A stretch of 64,000 bases of DNA from Planctomycetota bacterium. Its GTDB lineage: Bacteria; Planctomycetota; J058. Position numbers and translations under genes: made by a program. Below the pieces are notes generated by a model that was not told the origin of the DNA, searched no databases, and saw only the letters and a list, made by a program, of their open reading frames with translations. The stretch lies in the NCBI GenBank assembly GCA_023954375.1, contig JAMLIC010000022.1, positions 1 to 64,000 on the forward strand, written 5' to 3'. Below are positions 53,983-62,189 of the stretch, one piece after another (position 1 is the stretch's first letter; each line of letters starts with the position of its first letter).

Positions 53983-55419
53983 TCAGCCGACGAGCGCCGG
54001 CGCCGGCCGGTGCGCCGCCGCCAGCGGGAGTCGCACCCGGAACGTGGAGCCGAGGCCGCGCGCGCTCTCGACCTCGATCCGGCCGCCGTGCGCCTCGACG
54101 ATCCGGCGGGCGACGCACAGCCCGAGCCCCACGCCGGGGATCGCGGCGCCCCGGACCCGCGCGCCGCGGCGGAAGGGCTCGAAGATCCGGCCCAGCTCCT
54201 CGGGCGGGATCCCGACGCCGTGGTCGCGGACGGCGAAGACGGCCTCGTCGCCCTCGCGCCCGAGCGACAGCTCGACCCGTGACCCCGGGGGCGAGTACTT
54301 CATGGCGTTGCTCACCAGGTTGTTCAGGACCTGCTCCACGCGCAGGGCGTCGCAGCGCACCGGGAGCGGCCCGGTCGGGCCGGACGCCACGAGCTCGTGC
54401 GTCCCCGCCGCCGCGTGGAGGCGCGCCACGTCGTCGAGCAGCGCGCCGGCGTCGTGGTCGGCCGCGCGCAGCTCGAGGTGGCCGGCCTCGATCCGCGCCG
54501 TCTCGAGCAGGTCCCCGATCATCCGCTCGAGCCGCTCCACCTGGCGCCCCACCAGCCCCAGGGTCCTCCGCGCCCGCTCGGGCGTCACGTCGGCGCCGGC
54601 CGCGGAGGCGGCCAGCTTCAGCGGGGTGAGCGGGTTCCTGAGGTCGTGGGCCACCCCGCCGAGGAAGGCGAGCTGCTCCTCGCGGCGCCGCCCGAGCGCG
54701 GCGGCCATCTCGTTGAACGTGCGGGCGATCTCGCGCACCTCGCTCGCGCCCTCCTCGGGCGCGCGGGCGTCCCGGTCACCCGCGCCGTAGCGACGGATCG
54801 CCGCGTCCACCCGCAGGATCGGCCGCAGCGCCTGCCGCCGCAGGAGGAGGGTCGCCGCGCCGGCGCCGAGCAGCAGGACCAGCACCGCCGCGGTGGCCAG
54901 CGCGTCGGCGGCCTCGTCGCGCCGGCGCGCCTCGCGCTGCGCCTGGCGCGCCTCGACCACGTTGAGCTCCGCGAGCGCGTGCAGCTCCGCCTGCGCCTCC
55001 TCGAGGTGCGGCCCCTTGCGCCGGTAGGCCTCGAGCGGGTCGGCGGCGCGGTCGACCTCGTCCCACGCCTGGAAGTACCTCGCCAGCCGCGCGCGCGCGC
55101 TCGCGAGGAGCGCCTGCTCCTCCGGCGAGCCCACGAACGCCTCGACCTCCTCCAGCTCGCGCCACACCGCCAGCTGGGAGGCCGCCCGCAGCCTCCGCAG
55201 CTCGGGCTCGCCCGTGACCAGCTCGCGCGTCGCGAGGCGGTTGTGGAGGAGGAGCTGCGTCTCGACCTCGTCGGCGGCGCGGATCGCCTCGGTGTGCGTC
55301 CCGAGGTCCTCCACGAGCTTGTGGAGCGACGCGGTGAGCAGCGCCAGGGCCCCGGCGGCGACCAGGGCCACGGTGACCAGGCCAAGGACGGTGCCGGCGA
55401 AGACGTGCTGGAGCCTCAC
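53983..55419 (-). CDS. Orphan HAMP histidine kinase
   Basis: This 478-residue sensor has an N-terminal helix (FAGTVLGLVTVALVAAGALA), a ~140-residue coiled, probably periplasmic sensor region, a second helix (ALATAAVLVLLLGAGAATLL), a HAMP domain, and a kinase core: phosphoacceptor His258 in GGVAHDLRNPLTPLK, N box NNLVSNAMKYSPPG, G1 VRDHGVGIP, F box IFEPFRRG and G2 VGLGLCVARRI. The core resembles PhoR/BaeS-type kinases. No response regulator adjoins it. The GTG at 55419 has GGAGGAGGG upstream. Confidence 0.92.
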   Translation of the reverse strand: MRLQHVFAGTVLGLVTVALVAAGALALLTASLHKLVEDLGTHTEAIRAADEVETQLLLHNRLATRELVTGEPELRRLRAASQLAVWRELEEVEAFVGSPEEQALLASARARLARYFQAWDEVDRAADPLEAYRRKGPHLEEAQAELHALAELNVVEARQAQREARRRDEAADALATAAVLVLLLGAGAATLLLRRQALRPILRVDAAIRRYGAGDRDARAPEEGASEVREIARTFNEMAAALGRRREEQLAFLGGVAHDLRNPLTPLKLAASAAGADVTPERARRTLGLVGRQVERLERMIGDLLETARIEAGHLELRAADHDAGALLDDVARLHAAAGTHELVASGPTGPLPVRCDALRVEQVLNNLVSNAMKYSPPGSRVELSLGREGDEAVFAVRDHGVGIPPEELGRIFEPFRRGARVRGAAIPGVGLGLCVARRIVEAHGGRIEVESARGLGSTFRVRLPLAAAHRPAPALVG

Positions 55420-55490
55420 GACGCCCTCCTCCGCGCTCGGGGGTGACCATCCTCGCCCGGCGCGGCGTCCCGTCCAGCGACGGGCCCGGG

Positions 55491-56210
55491 TCACCTCCGG
55501 CGCAGGCGATCGGCGTGGAGGCGGGCCAGGTGCGCCAGGAAGTCGACGACGGCGCGGGGGCCGAACTTCGAGCGGCCCCAGGCGCGGTCGCGGAAGACGA
55601 ACGGCACCTGCGCCACCCGCGCGACCCGCCCGCGGGCCAGGACCTCGAGGGCGATCTTCCAGCCGCGCGGGCGCAGGGCGACCCCCTCGATCACCTCCCG
55701 CCGCAGGACGAAGAAGCCCGAGAGCGGGTCGCGCGCCGTGACGACCGTACGGCCGAGGAGCGACGCCGCCCGTGACACGACCCGGCGGCGCAGCGGCCAG
55801 CCCTCGACGCCCCCGCCGGGCACGTAGCGCGAGGCGATCGCCACGTCGGCCCCGGCCTCGACCTCCTCGACGAGCCGCGGGAGGAGGTCGGGCGGATGGC
55901 TCAGGTCCGCGTCCATGACCCCCAGGAGCGGGGCCGTCGCGCCCGCCCAGCCCTCGAGCACCGAGGCCGACAGGCCGCGGGGCCCCGCGCGCACGACGAC
56001 GCGCGCCAGGTCGGCGGCGCCGAGGCGGGCGACCGCGGCCCGCGCCAGGTCCGCCGTCCCGTCCTCCGAGCGGTCGTCGACCACGACGACCTCGGCGCCC
56101 AGGGCGCGCGCGACGGGCAGGAGCGCGGCGAGGAACGCCTCGATCCCGTGCGCCTCGCGCAGGGTCGGCACGACCAGGCGCAGGGTGGGCCGGCGCTCCA
56201 CGTCGATCAC
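55491..56210 (-). CDS. Family 2 glycosyltransferase, polyprenol-phosphate mannosyl/glucosyl transferase type
   Basis: This 239-residue GT-A fold enzyme resembles Dpm1: RLVVPTLREAHGIEAFL, VVVVDDRSEDGTADLAR, GVMDADLSHPPDLLP (the metal-binding DxD is DAD) and the acceptor-region SRYVPGGGVEGWP. A Dpm1-type end with RAWGRSKFGPRAVVDFLAHL is present, and there is no C-terminal membrane domain. It probably charges a lipid carrier for envelope glycosylation. The GTG at 56210 is adjacent to the GAF gene on the same strand (13 bases). Confidence 0.9.
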   Translation of the reverse strand: MIDVERRPTLRLVVPTLREAHGIEAFLAALLPVARALGAEVVVVDDRSEDGTADLARAAVARLGAADLARVVVRAGPRGLSASVLEGWAGATAPLLGVMDADLSHPPDLLPRLVEEVEAGADVAIASRYVPGGGVEGWPLRRRVVSRAASLLGRTVVTARDPLSGFFVLRREVIEGVALRPRGWKIALEVLARGRVARVAQVPFVFRDRAWGRSKFGPRAVVDFLAHLARLHADRLRRR

Positions 56211-56223
56211 GGCGCCCGCCGGG

Positions 56224-57528
56224 TCACGCGCCCGCGAGCTCCCCCTTGTAGTCCGACGGCGCGACCCACTGCCCCTGGTCCCAGATCCGGACCGTCTTCA
56301 CCAGCGCCGACAGCGCGGCCGGGTCGCGGCGGGCCTTGGCCTGCTCGGCCTCCAGCTCGTCGATCGTCCGGCGCGCCAGCGCGAACAGCTCCGCGGGCGT
56401 CTTCGCGCCCGGGGCGCCGAACGGGATCGCGCGCAGGCTGACGGTGACGTCGCCCGTGACGAGGAACTCCTCGGCCTCGAAGCGGTAGGCGATCACGTCC
56501 TGCGAGAGGCGCGTGCACCACATGCCCAGCTCGAACGGCTTGACCAGGGGGAGGAGCACGCCGAAGGCCTGGTGGCCGATGCGGCCCGGGAGGCCGCAGC
56601 GCAGCTCCTCGTTGGGGCCGAGCTGGTGGTCGCGCGCGCGGCGCCACACGCACTGGGCGACGCCGCGCAGGGCCTCGGAGATCTTGTGGCTCACGTCGGC
56701 CGGGTCGACCTTCCCCGTGGCCTCGAGGGTCTGCTTGTAGAGGCGCAGGCAGTCGACCATCCCGACCACGAAGGCCCCGCCCAGCTGCCCGCCCGTGAGG
56801 TCGAACATGTTCACGTAGCGGGCGAGCTCGTCGCGCAGGTGCGCCTCGGTGTAGAGCCGCGTGACCGGGTCGCGCAGGACGCAGCTGCTGCTCACGAGGG
56901 CGTGGGCGAGGAGCGCGCGCATGCCGCGCTCGAGCTCGCCCAGCTCCCGCCGCACCGGCGTCTTGAAGAGCGCGAGCACGCCGACGCGCGTCTGCTCGAG
57001 CACGCGCCCCACCTTGTTGCCGTACTGCAGCGGGATCGCGAGCACCGACAGGTCGCCCGAGCCGAGGTCGTCCTCGGCGCGCGGCTCCTTGAGCAGCACG
57101 ACCTTGTTCTGCTCGATGTCGCAGCCGTAGAAGGTGTTCTCCTCGAACGCCAGCGCGATCGCCTTGAGCGCCGCCTGCTGGGCCACCGTCTCGGAGTACT
57201 TGATCGGGCGGCCGGGCTGCAGGTCGGGGAGCACGCGCGCGTCGCCCTGCGAGACGCGGTTCCCCTCGCCGAAGCCGCTCTTGACCGTGAGCACCCAGTC
57301 GCCCTCGCCGCCGCCGGGCGCCTCGTCGGGGTCGTAGGCGAAGAGCGAGATGTCGTCGCAGGCGAAGATCTGCTTCACCTCGCTGCGGATCTGCCGGTAG
57401 GTCTCCTCCTCGTCGCCGCCCTCGAAGATCCGCGCCAGCCCCGCGATGACCTTGCCGAAGAAGTCCTCGCCGGCCAGGTCCTTCTTGCGGAAGAAGCGCG
57501 TCCAGCCGCTCTGCTTGTCGTCGGCCAT
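56224..57528 (-). CDS. GAF-like protein with degenerate GGDEF domain
   Basis: This 434-residue cytoplasmic protein has a GAF-like domain (about 30-215: TYRQIRSEVKQIFACDDIS, IAIPLQYGNK-type strands ahead of VGVLALFKTPV) and a diguanylate-cyclase-like domain (about 235-420) recognisable from DPVTRLYTEAHLRDELARYV. The active-site loop is RIGHQAFGVLLPL in place of GGDEF or GGEEF, so synthesis of cyclic di-GMP is unlikely. It may be a GTP-binding sensor. The ATG follows CCGGAGGC. It lies upstream of the GT2 gene with a 13-base gap. Confidence 0.85.
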   Translation of the reverse strand: MADDKQSGWTRFFRKKDLAGEDFFGKVIAGLARIFEGGDEEETYRQIRSEVKQIFACDDISLFAYDPDEAPGGGEGDWVLTVKSGFGEGNRVSQGDARVLPDLQPGRPIKYSETVAQQAALKAIALAFEENTFYGCDIEQNKVVLLKEPRAEDDLGSGDLSVLAIPLQYGNKVGRVLEQTRVGVLALFKTPVRRELGELERGMRALLAHALVSSSCVLRDPVTRLYTEAHLRDELARYVNMFDLTGGQLGGAFVVGMVDCLRLYKQTLEATGKVDPADVSHKISEALRGVAQCVWRRARDHQLGPNEELRCGLPGRIGHQAFGVLLPLVKPFELGMWCTRLSQDVIAYRFEAEEFLVTGDVTVSLRAIPFGAPGAKTPAELFALARRTIDELEAEQAKARRDPAALSALVKTVRIWDQGQWVAPSDYKGELAGA

Positions 57529-57648
57529 GGTGCCTCCGGGCGTGGGCGGGGATCTTCCCAGACCCGCGCGGGCCGAGGAAGGCCCGGACGGGCGCTCGAC
57601 GCCCGGCGCGACGTGCGCTAGAAGGGGGCGCCGGAGGAGGGAGCGAGC

Positions 57649-57891
57649 GTGATCACCGCCGACGAGATCGTCCAGCGCATCCAGACCGCGATCCCGGGCG
57701 CCGTCGTGCGCGTCCAGGACACGGGCGGCGGCGACCACTGGTCCGCCGTCGTCATCGCCCAGGCGTTCGAGGGCAAGACGCGGGTCGAGCAGCACAAGAT
57801 GGTGCAGGCGCCGCTCAAGGACAAGATCGCCGACAACTCGATCCACGCCCTGCAGCTCAAGACGATGACGCCGAAGGAGGCGGGGCTGTAG
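57649..57891 (+). CDS. BolA-family protein
   Basis: This 80-residue BolA-fold protein has the core VRVQDTGGGDHWSAVVIA, FEGKTRVEQHKMV and HALQLKTMTPKEAG. BolA proteins partner with monothiol glutaredoxins in Fe-S handling, the variable loop and the His in EQHKM being the usual cluster ligands. No glutaredoxin gene is in the window. The GTG follows GGAGGAGGG. Its 3' end overlaps the end of the convergent transglutaminase gene by 35 bases. Confidence 0.93.
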   Translation: MITADEIVQRIQTAIPGAVVRVQDTGGGDHWSAVVIAQAFEGKTRVEQHKMVQAPLKDKIADNSIHALQLKTMTPKEAGL

Positions 57892-60013
57892 CGGCGCGCA
57901 GCGCCGCGAGCGCCCGGCGCGCGGCGGCGTTGGCGGCGGCGTCGCTCGGCCGGCCGCCGAAGCGGGCGGCGTGGTACGCCGGCAGCCAGGCGACGAGGTC
58001 GTCGACGGGCGGGCCGAGCGCGGGGCGCGCGCGCGCGAGGACCTCCTTGAGCGTCTCGCCGTCGCGGCGGACCACGCCGCGGCGGGCGAGCGCGTCGAGG
58101 ACCTCGGCCACGAGCGGCGCGTCGGGGCCCGTGACGCCGCGCCGGGCCGCGCGGCGCGCGCCCTGGCCGCGGGCGAGGGCGACCAGGCCCGCGGCCGCGG
58201 CGCCGGCGATCGCCAGCGCGACGGCCGGGCGCGCCCGCCGGCGCCCGGGACGTCGACGGCCGCGAGGACGGCGGCGGGCGCCGCGAGGGCGGCCGGCAGC
58301 CGCCCGGCACGGCGCGCAGGGCGGCGCGCTGGTCGTAGGGGCGTCGAAGGCGATGACCCACTTGTACCAGCGGAGCTCGAGCCAGTCGGTCAGGGCGGCG
58401 GTCAGCTCGAACAGGCGGGTCAGCGCGCCGCCGCCGCCGGCCTCGTCGAGGTCCGGCGTGGCGTCGAGGCGCACCCACCCGTGCTCCGTCTCGGCCTCGA
58501 CCCAGGCGTGCGCGTCGCGCTGGCGCACGGTCCAGGTCCCCGCCCAGGCGTTGAAGACGCCGCCGCGGAAGCCGCTCACGAGGCGGCTGGGGATGCCGTT
58601 GACGCGCAGGAGCACGGCCAGCGCCGACGCGAAGTACTCGCAGTGGCCGGCGCGCAGGGTGAAGAGGAAGTCGGCCACGGGCTCGGTGCCCGGCGTGCGG
58701 TTCGCGTCGAGGGAGTAGCGGAAGGTCGTCTGGAGGTGGTCCTCGAGCGCGCGGGCCACCGCCGACGCCGGCGCGTCCTCGGGGACGCCGCGGGCGCGGA
58801 GGACGCGAGCGCTGTACTCGGCGAGCCGCGGCCGGTCGACGGCGTCGGGCAGGCGCTGGCAGTGCTCGCGGACGCGGCGGGCCCCGACCGCCGTGAGGTG
58901 GAGGCGCGGGACCTCGACCTGGGGGTGCGCGACGAGCCGGTAGGCGATCGGGACGGCGGGCACCGGGAAGCAGAGGATCGTGCCCAGGGCGTCGCGGTCG
59001 ACGACCGCGGGGCGGGCCGACTTGAAGTGCAGGCCGCGGGTCGTGCCGACGGTGAACAGGCAGCGCGTGCCCAGGGCCTCCTGATAGATCACGACCTCGG
59101 CCGTCGGCGCGTCCTCGGGCACGGCCACCAGCGGATCGCGCAGCTCGTCGGTCCCGTCGAGGCGCACGCCGGCGAAGCCGAAGACCCGCGTCGCGTGCCA
59201 CGAGGCGCCGTCGTAGTGGTCGAGGGCGCGGCCGCGCCAGTAGGGGGCGACGGGGAGCGTGCCCGCGACGAGCTCCGCCCGGAAGGCGGTCGCGTCGCTC
59301 TGCTGGATGCGGCCGATGTCGTCGAGGCCCACCACCTCGGTGAACCCCGAGAGGCGGTCGCGAGAGTCGCGCTGCTGCGGGAGGAGGTGGGCGCCGACGC
59401 GCGGGAAGGCGAAGAAGAAGGCGCCGGCGAGGGCGAGCCCCGGGGCGAGGGCGAGGGCGCGGCGGAGCGCGGCCGCGGGGCGGCGCGCCGTCGGGCCGGG
59501 CGCGGCGACGACGGGCGCCCGCGCGCCGGCCGCGACCTCGATGAGGTCGCGGCGCGCGCGGAGGCTCGCCAGGGCGAGGAGGCAGGCGATGTCGGCCAGG
59601 AGCACGAGGCCGAACAGCGGCGACACCCCCTCGGAGGCGGCGGCTCCCGCGAGGACGAGCCCCACGACCAGCCCGAGCCCCTCGTCGCGGCGCGTCCGTG
59701 GCGCCGCGAGCTTGATCGCCTGGGCGACCAGCAGGAACAGCGCGAGCCCCGGCCCGGCGCGGCGCTCGTGGAGGCTCACGAGGAGCCCCAGGGCGGCGGC
59801 GAGGAGGCCGAGGAGCCCCTCGAGCGCCGGCGGCGCGGCGACGCGGCGCGGGCGCACCAGGGCGACGAGGAGCGCCGTCAGGAGCGTGGCGCCGGCGAGC
59901 CCCCAGGACTCGAAGCCGAGCGCGAGCGCCGCGCCGCCGAGCGCGTGGACGGCCACGAGCAGGCGGTCCTCCCGGCGGTCCGCGGGGCGGAGGAGCGGGG
60001 CGCGCGCCGTCAC
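57857..60013 (-). CDS. TgpA-type transglutaminase-like membrane protein, frameshifted near its C-terminus
   Basis: This nominal 718-residue protein has about six N-terminal membrane helices (residues 10-190), a domain with GFTEVVGLDDIGRIQQSD, and a papain-like transglutaminase core near residues 470-545 with Cys in RAGHCEYFASALAVLL, His in RQRDAHAWVEAE and Asp in VRLDATPDLD. After ELRWYKWVIAFDAP (plus-strand 58340) the product degenerates into Arg and Pro; YDQRAALRAV appears in a second frame, and AVALAIAGAAAAGLVALARG returns in the first, so at least two single-base shifts lie in 58230-58340. The GTG start overlaps the DUF58 stop. With DUF58 it forms a typical cell-envelope pair. Confidence 0.8.
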   Translation of the reverse strand: MTARAPLLRPADRREDRLLVAVHALGGAALALGFESWGLAGATLLTALLVALVRPRRVAAPPALEGLLGLLAAALGLLVSLHERRAGPGLALFLLVAQAIKLAAPRTRRDEGLGLVVGLVLAGAAASEGVSPLFGLVLLADIACLLALASLRARRDLIEVAAGARAPVVAAPGPTARRPAAALRRALALAPGLALAGAFFFAFPRVGAHLLPQQRDSRDRLSGFTEVVGLDDIGRIQQSDATAFRAELVAGTLPVAPYWRGRALDHYDGASWHATRVFGFAGVRLDGTDELRDPLVAVPEDAPTAEVVIYQEALGTRCLFTVGTTRGLHFKSARPAVVDRDALGTILCFPVPAVPIAYRLVAHPQVEVPRLHLTAVGARRVREHCQRLPDAVDRPRLAEYSARVLRARGVPEDAPASAVARALEDHLQTTFRYSLDANRTPGTEPVADFLFTLRAGHCEYFASALAVLLRVNGIPSRLVSGFRGGVFNAWAGTWTVRQRDAHAWVEAETEHGWVRLDATPDLDEAGGGGALTRLFELTAALTDWLELRWYKWVIAFDAPTTSAPPCAPCRAAAGRPRGARRRPRGRRRPGRRRARPAVALAIAGAAAAGLVALARGQGARRAARRGVTGPDAPLVAEVLDALARRGVVRRDGETLKEVLARARPALGPPVDDLVAWLPAYHAARFGGRPSDAAANAAARRALAALRAATAPPPSASSS

Positions 60014-61195
60014 GGCGCCGCCTCCTCGGGGTGGGCCGCCGCGGCGAGGTCCGTCCGCGGGGGGTGGCGGCGCGCCGGCCCGTCGCGCGCTGCGCCGTCC
60101 CGTCGGTCGTCCTGGAGCAGGCGCGTCAGGTCCTCGTCGCCGGCCACCGTCAGCGTCAGGGCCCCGGCGAGGCGGGCGCCGGCGTCCCCCGCCGCGACGA
60201 CGATCGTGCGCGCGGCGGGGGCGCCCGCGCGCGTCGCCTGGTCGGCGGCCGCGAGGTCGGCGTCGCCCGGCCCGGCGAGGGCCAGCGCCTCGAGGGCGCG
60301 GCGCAGGGCGGCCTCCCCCTCGCCCGGCGCCACGACGACGGGCGCGCCCGCCCCGGCGATCGCCAGGGCGAGGCGCTCGCCGCGGCGCAGGAGGTGGGCG
60401 GCGACCGAGGCGGCCACGGTGACGGCCCCCTCCACGGCGTCCTCGGCCGCCGCGGCGGGCAGCCGGACGAGGAGCCGCGCCTCGCGCGGGGCCGTGCGCT
60501 CGAACTCCTTGACCAGGAGCGCGCCGCGCCGGGCGCTCGAGCGCCAGTGGATCGTGCGCACGTCGTCGCCGGGGCGGAGCTCGCGCAGGCCGCGGACGAC
60601 GTCGCGCCGCTCGGGGGTGAACGCCAGGCGCCGCGCGACCGCCTCGGCCGGCGGCGCGGGCGCGGCGTCGAGCGCGCCCGGCGCAGGGGCCGCGCCCGGG
60701 GCAGGACGAGGACCTTCGGCCGGCAGGTCGAGCGCGCGCCAGCGCTCGACGAGCCCGAACGGCCCTTCCGGGCCACCACGCACGGGCCAGGGCAGGGCGG
60801 GCGCGCCCGCGGCGCAGGCAGCGGCCGGCGCGCCGCGCGCGGCGCGGGCGCCCGGCGGAGCTCGAGGACGACCGCCCGCGGCGCGCCGCGTCGAGCGCGG
60901 CGCCCTCGACCCGCTCCTCGACGAGCACCGGGGCGGCGGTGCCGTCGTCGGCCTCGACGAGCAGGGCCACCTCCAGCGGCTCGCCGGCGACGCCCGGGTC
61001 GGGCGCTGGCCGGCGGACGCGCACGGCGCGGACGGCGCGGCCGGCCAGGCGGTGGTTCAGCCACAGGACGGCGACGATGACCCCCGCGACCAGGTAGAGG
61101 AGGTTCGTGCCCGTGTTCAGCGCGCCGAGGAGGAAGCCGACGCCCAGGAGCGCGACGACCTTGCCTTCCTTCGTCAGGCGCGAGCGGACGGCCAC
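60010..61195 (-). pseudogene. DUF58 protein gene with multiple frameshifts
   Basis: The N-terminal part from the ATG at 61195 reads well as a DUF58 opening (two helices: VVALLGVGFLLGALNTG, LLYLVAGVIVAVLWLNHRL) up to about 60880. It then runs into Arg- and Gly-rich sequence. VVLELRRAPAPRAARR continues the fold in a second frame, and GPFGLVERWRALDLPAE, LRPGDDVRTIHWRSSARRG and the C-terminus are in a third frame to the stop at 60010. Two or more indels therefore lie in about 60650-60880, mostly in G or C runs. Either the gene is decaying or the assembly has indel errors here. DUF58 genes usually sit beside transglutaminase genes, as here. Confidence 0.7.
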
Positions 61196-61215
61196 GCGGC
61201 CACTCTACCCCGGCC

Positions 61216-62013
61216 TCAGCGCACCTCGAACTCGAACAGGAACACGCCGTTGCTCGACGCGGCGGCGGCCCAGGAGGAGGCGTCGAGGCCGTAGACCAGG
61301 AGGCCCCAGGTCCCCGCGGGGAGGCGGCCGCCGCCGAGCGCGGAGCCGCCGCGGAAGTAGCTGGCCAGCCCCGGGTCGTCGAAGGCGAGGCGAGGGGTCG
61401 TCCCCGGGACCTCGACCAGCCGCTCGAGGTGGTAGGCCCGGCCGGAGACCATCGCGCTCTGCGCGAGCACGTCGAGGCGGTACAGGGCCACGAGGAAGCG
61501 GTCCGCCTGCGGGGCGGCCCAGGTCGCCTCGGCGGGCGGCGCCACGACGGGCGGCGGGAGGAAGGGGTCGAGCCGACCGGCCGGCGAGAGGATGGTGATC
61601 GCGGTCGGAGACGGCGTCGCCCCGACGACGGCCACGTTGCTGACGGTCGGCGCCCCGCCGCGGGCCCCTTGAACCTGCAGGCGCGCGCCTGGCGGCGCGG
61701 CGACCGTGAAGAAGAGCTGCTCGGGGGAGGCGACCGCGGGCGCGAGGTTCGTGTCGATGAGGCCGCGGCCGCTGTCCATGAGCAGCCGCGGCGTCTGGAG
61801 GTCGGGGTCGCTCACCAGGACCGTGACCCCGAGCCCCTGCCCGAAGACCGGCGCGGCGTCGTCGAGCGCCACGATCCGCAGCGCGGCGACCCCGCCTGCC
61901 GGGGGGCCCGCCGAGAACTTGCGCTGGCCGGGACCCGGCGAGCCGGTGTTGCACCCGGCGGCCAGCAGGCCCAGGAGCAGGGGCAGGACGAATCGTGTCA
62001 GGTGAGCGCTCAT
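61216..62013 (-). CDS. Lipoprotein of unknown function
   Basis: This 265-residue lipoprotein has the signal HLTRFVLPLLLGLLAAGC, with lipobox LAAGC at about residue 20. The mature part is beta-rich, with segments such as GLGVTVLVSDPDLQ, NVAVVGATPSPTAI and TWGLLVYGLDASSWAAA, suggesting an Ig- or jelly-roll-like fold. I do not recognise a family. The ATG at 62013 has GGAGG upstream and keeps the signal at the start. It is divergent from the caspase-like gene (176 bases). Confidence 0.7.
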   Translation of the reverse strand: MSAHLTRFVLPLLLGLLAAGCNTGSPGPGQRKFSAGPPAGGVAALRIVALDDAAPVFGQGLGVTVLVSDPDLQTPRLLMDSGRGLIDTNLAPAVASPEQLFFTVAAPPGARLQVQGARGGAPTVSNVAVVGATPSPTAITILSPAGRLDPFLPPPVVAPPAEATWAAPQADRFLVALYRLDVLAQSAMVSGRAYHLERLVEVPGTTPRLAFDDPGLASYFRGGSALGGGRLPAGTWGLLVYGLDASSWAAAASSNGVFLFEFEVR

Positions 62014-62176
62014 GTCGACGACCTCCACGTTGGCGAGGTCGAGACTCAAGTGCCGGTCCGGGCGCAACGCCGCGCCTCGTCGAGGCCCTGTCGCCGGGCG
62101 TAGACACTTGCGTGTCGCCGCGGAAAGCCGGCCGCCTTGACGCCAGGTCGCGGGTGCAGCCAGGCGCGGCGGCGGC

Positions 62177-62182
62177 TACCCT
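62177..62182 (+). promoter_or_regulatory. -10 element giving a probable leaderless caspase-like mRNA
   Basis: TACCCT ends 7 bases before the ATG at 62190. The spacer GGGCGCC leaves no room for a ribosome site. The same CTACCCTGG text precedes the histidine kinase at 3225. Confidence 0.5.
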
Positions 62183-62189
62183 GGGCGCC

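Noticed and set aside
57857-61195. A single 1112-residue DUF58-transglutaminase fusion protein
   Set aside because: The middle 300 residues are Arg/Pro/Gly nonsense, and the true DUF58 C-terminus with its own stop at 60010 lies in another frame.
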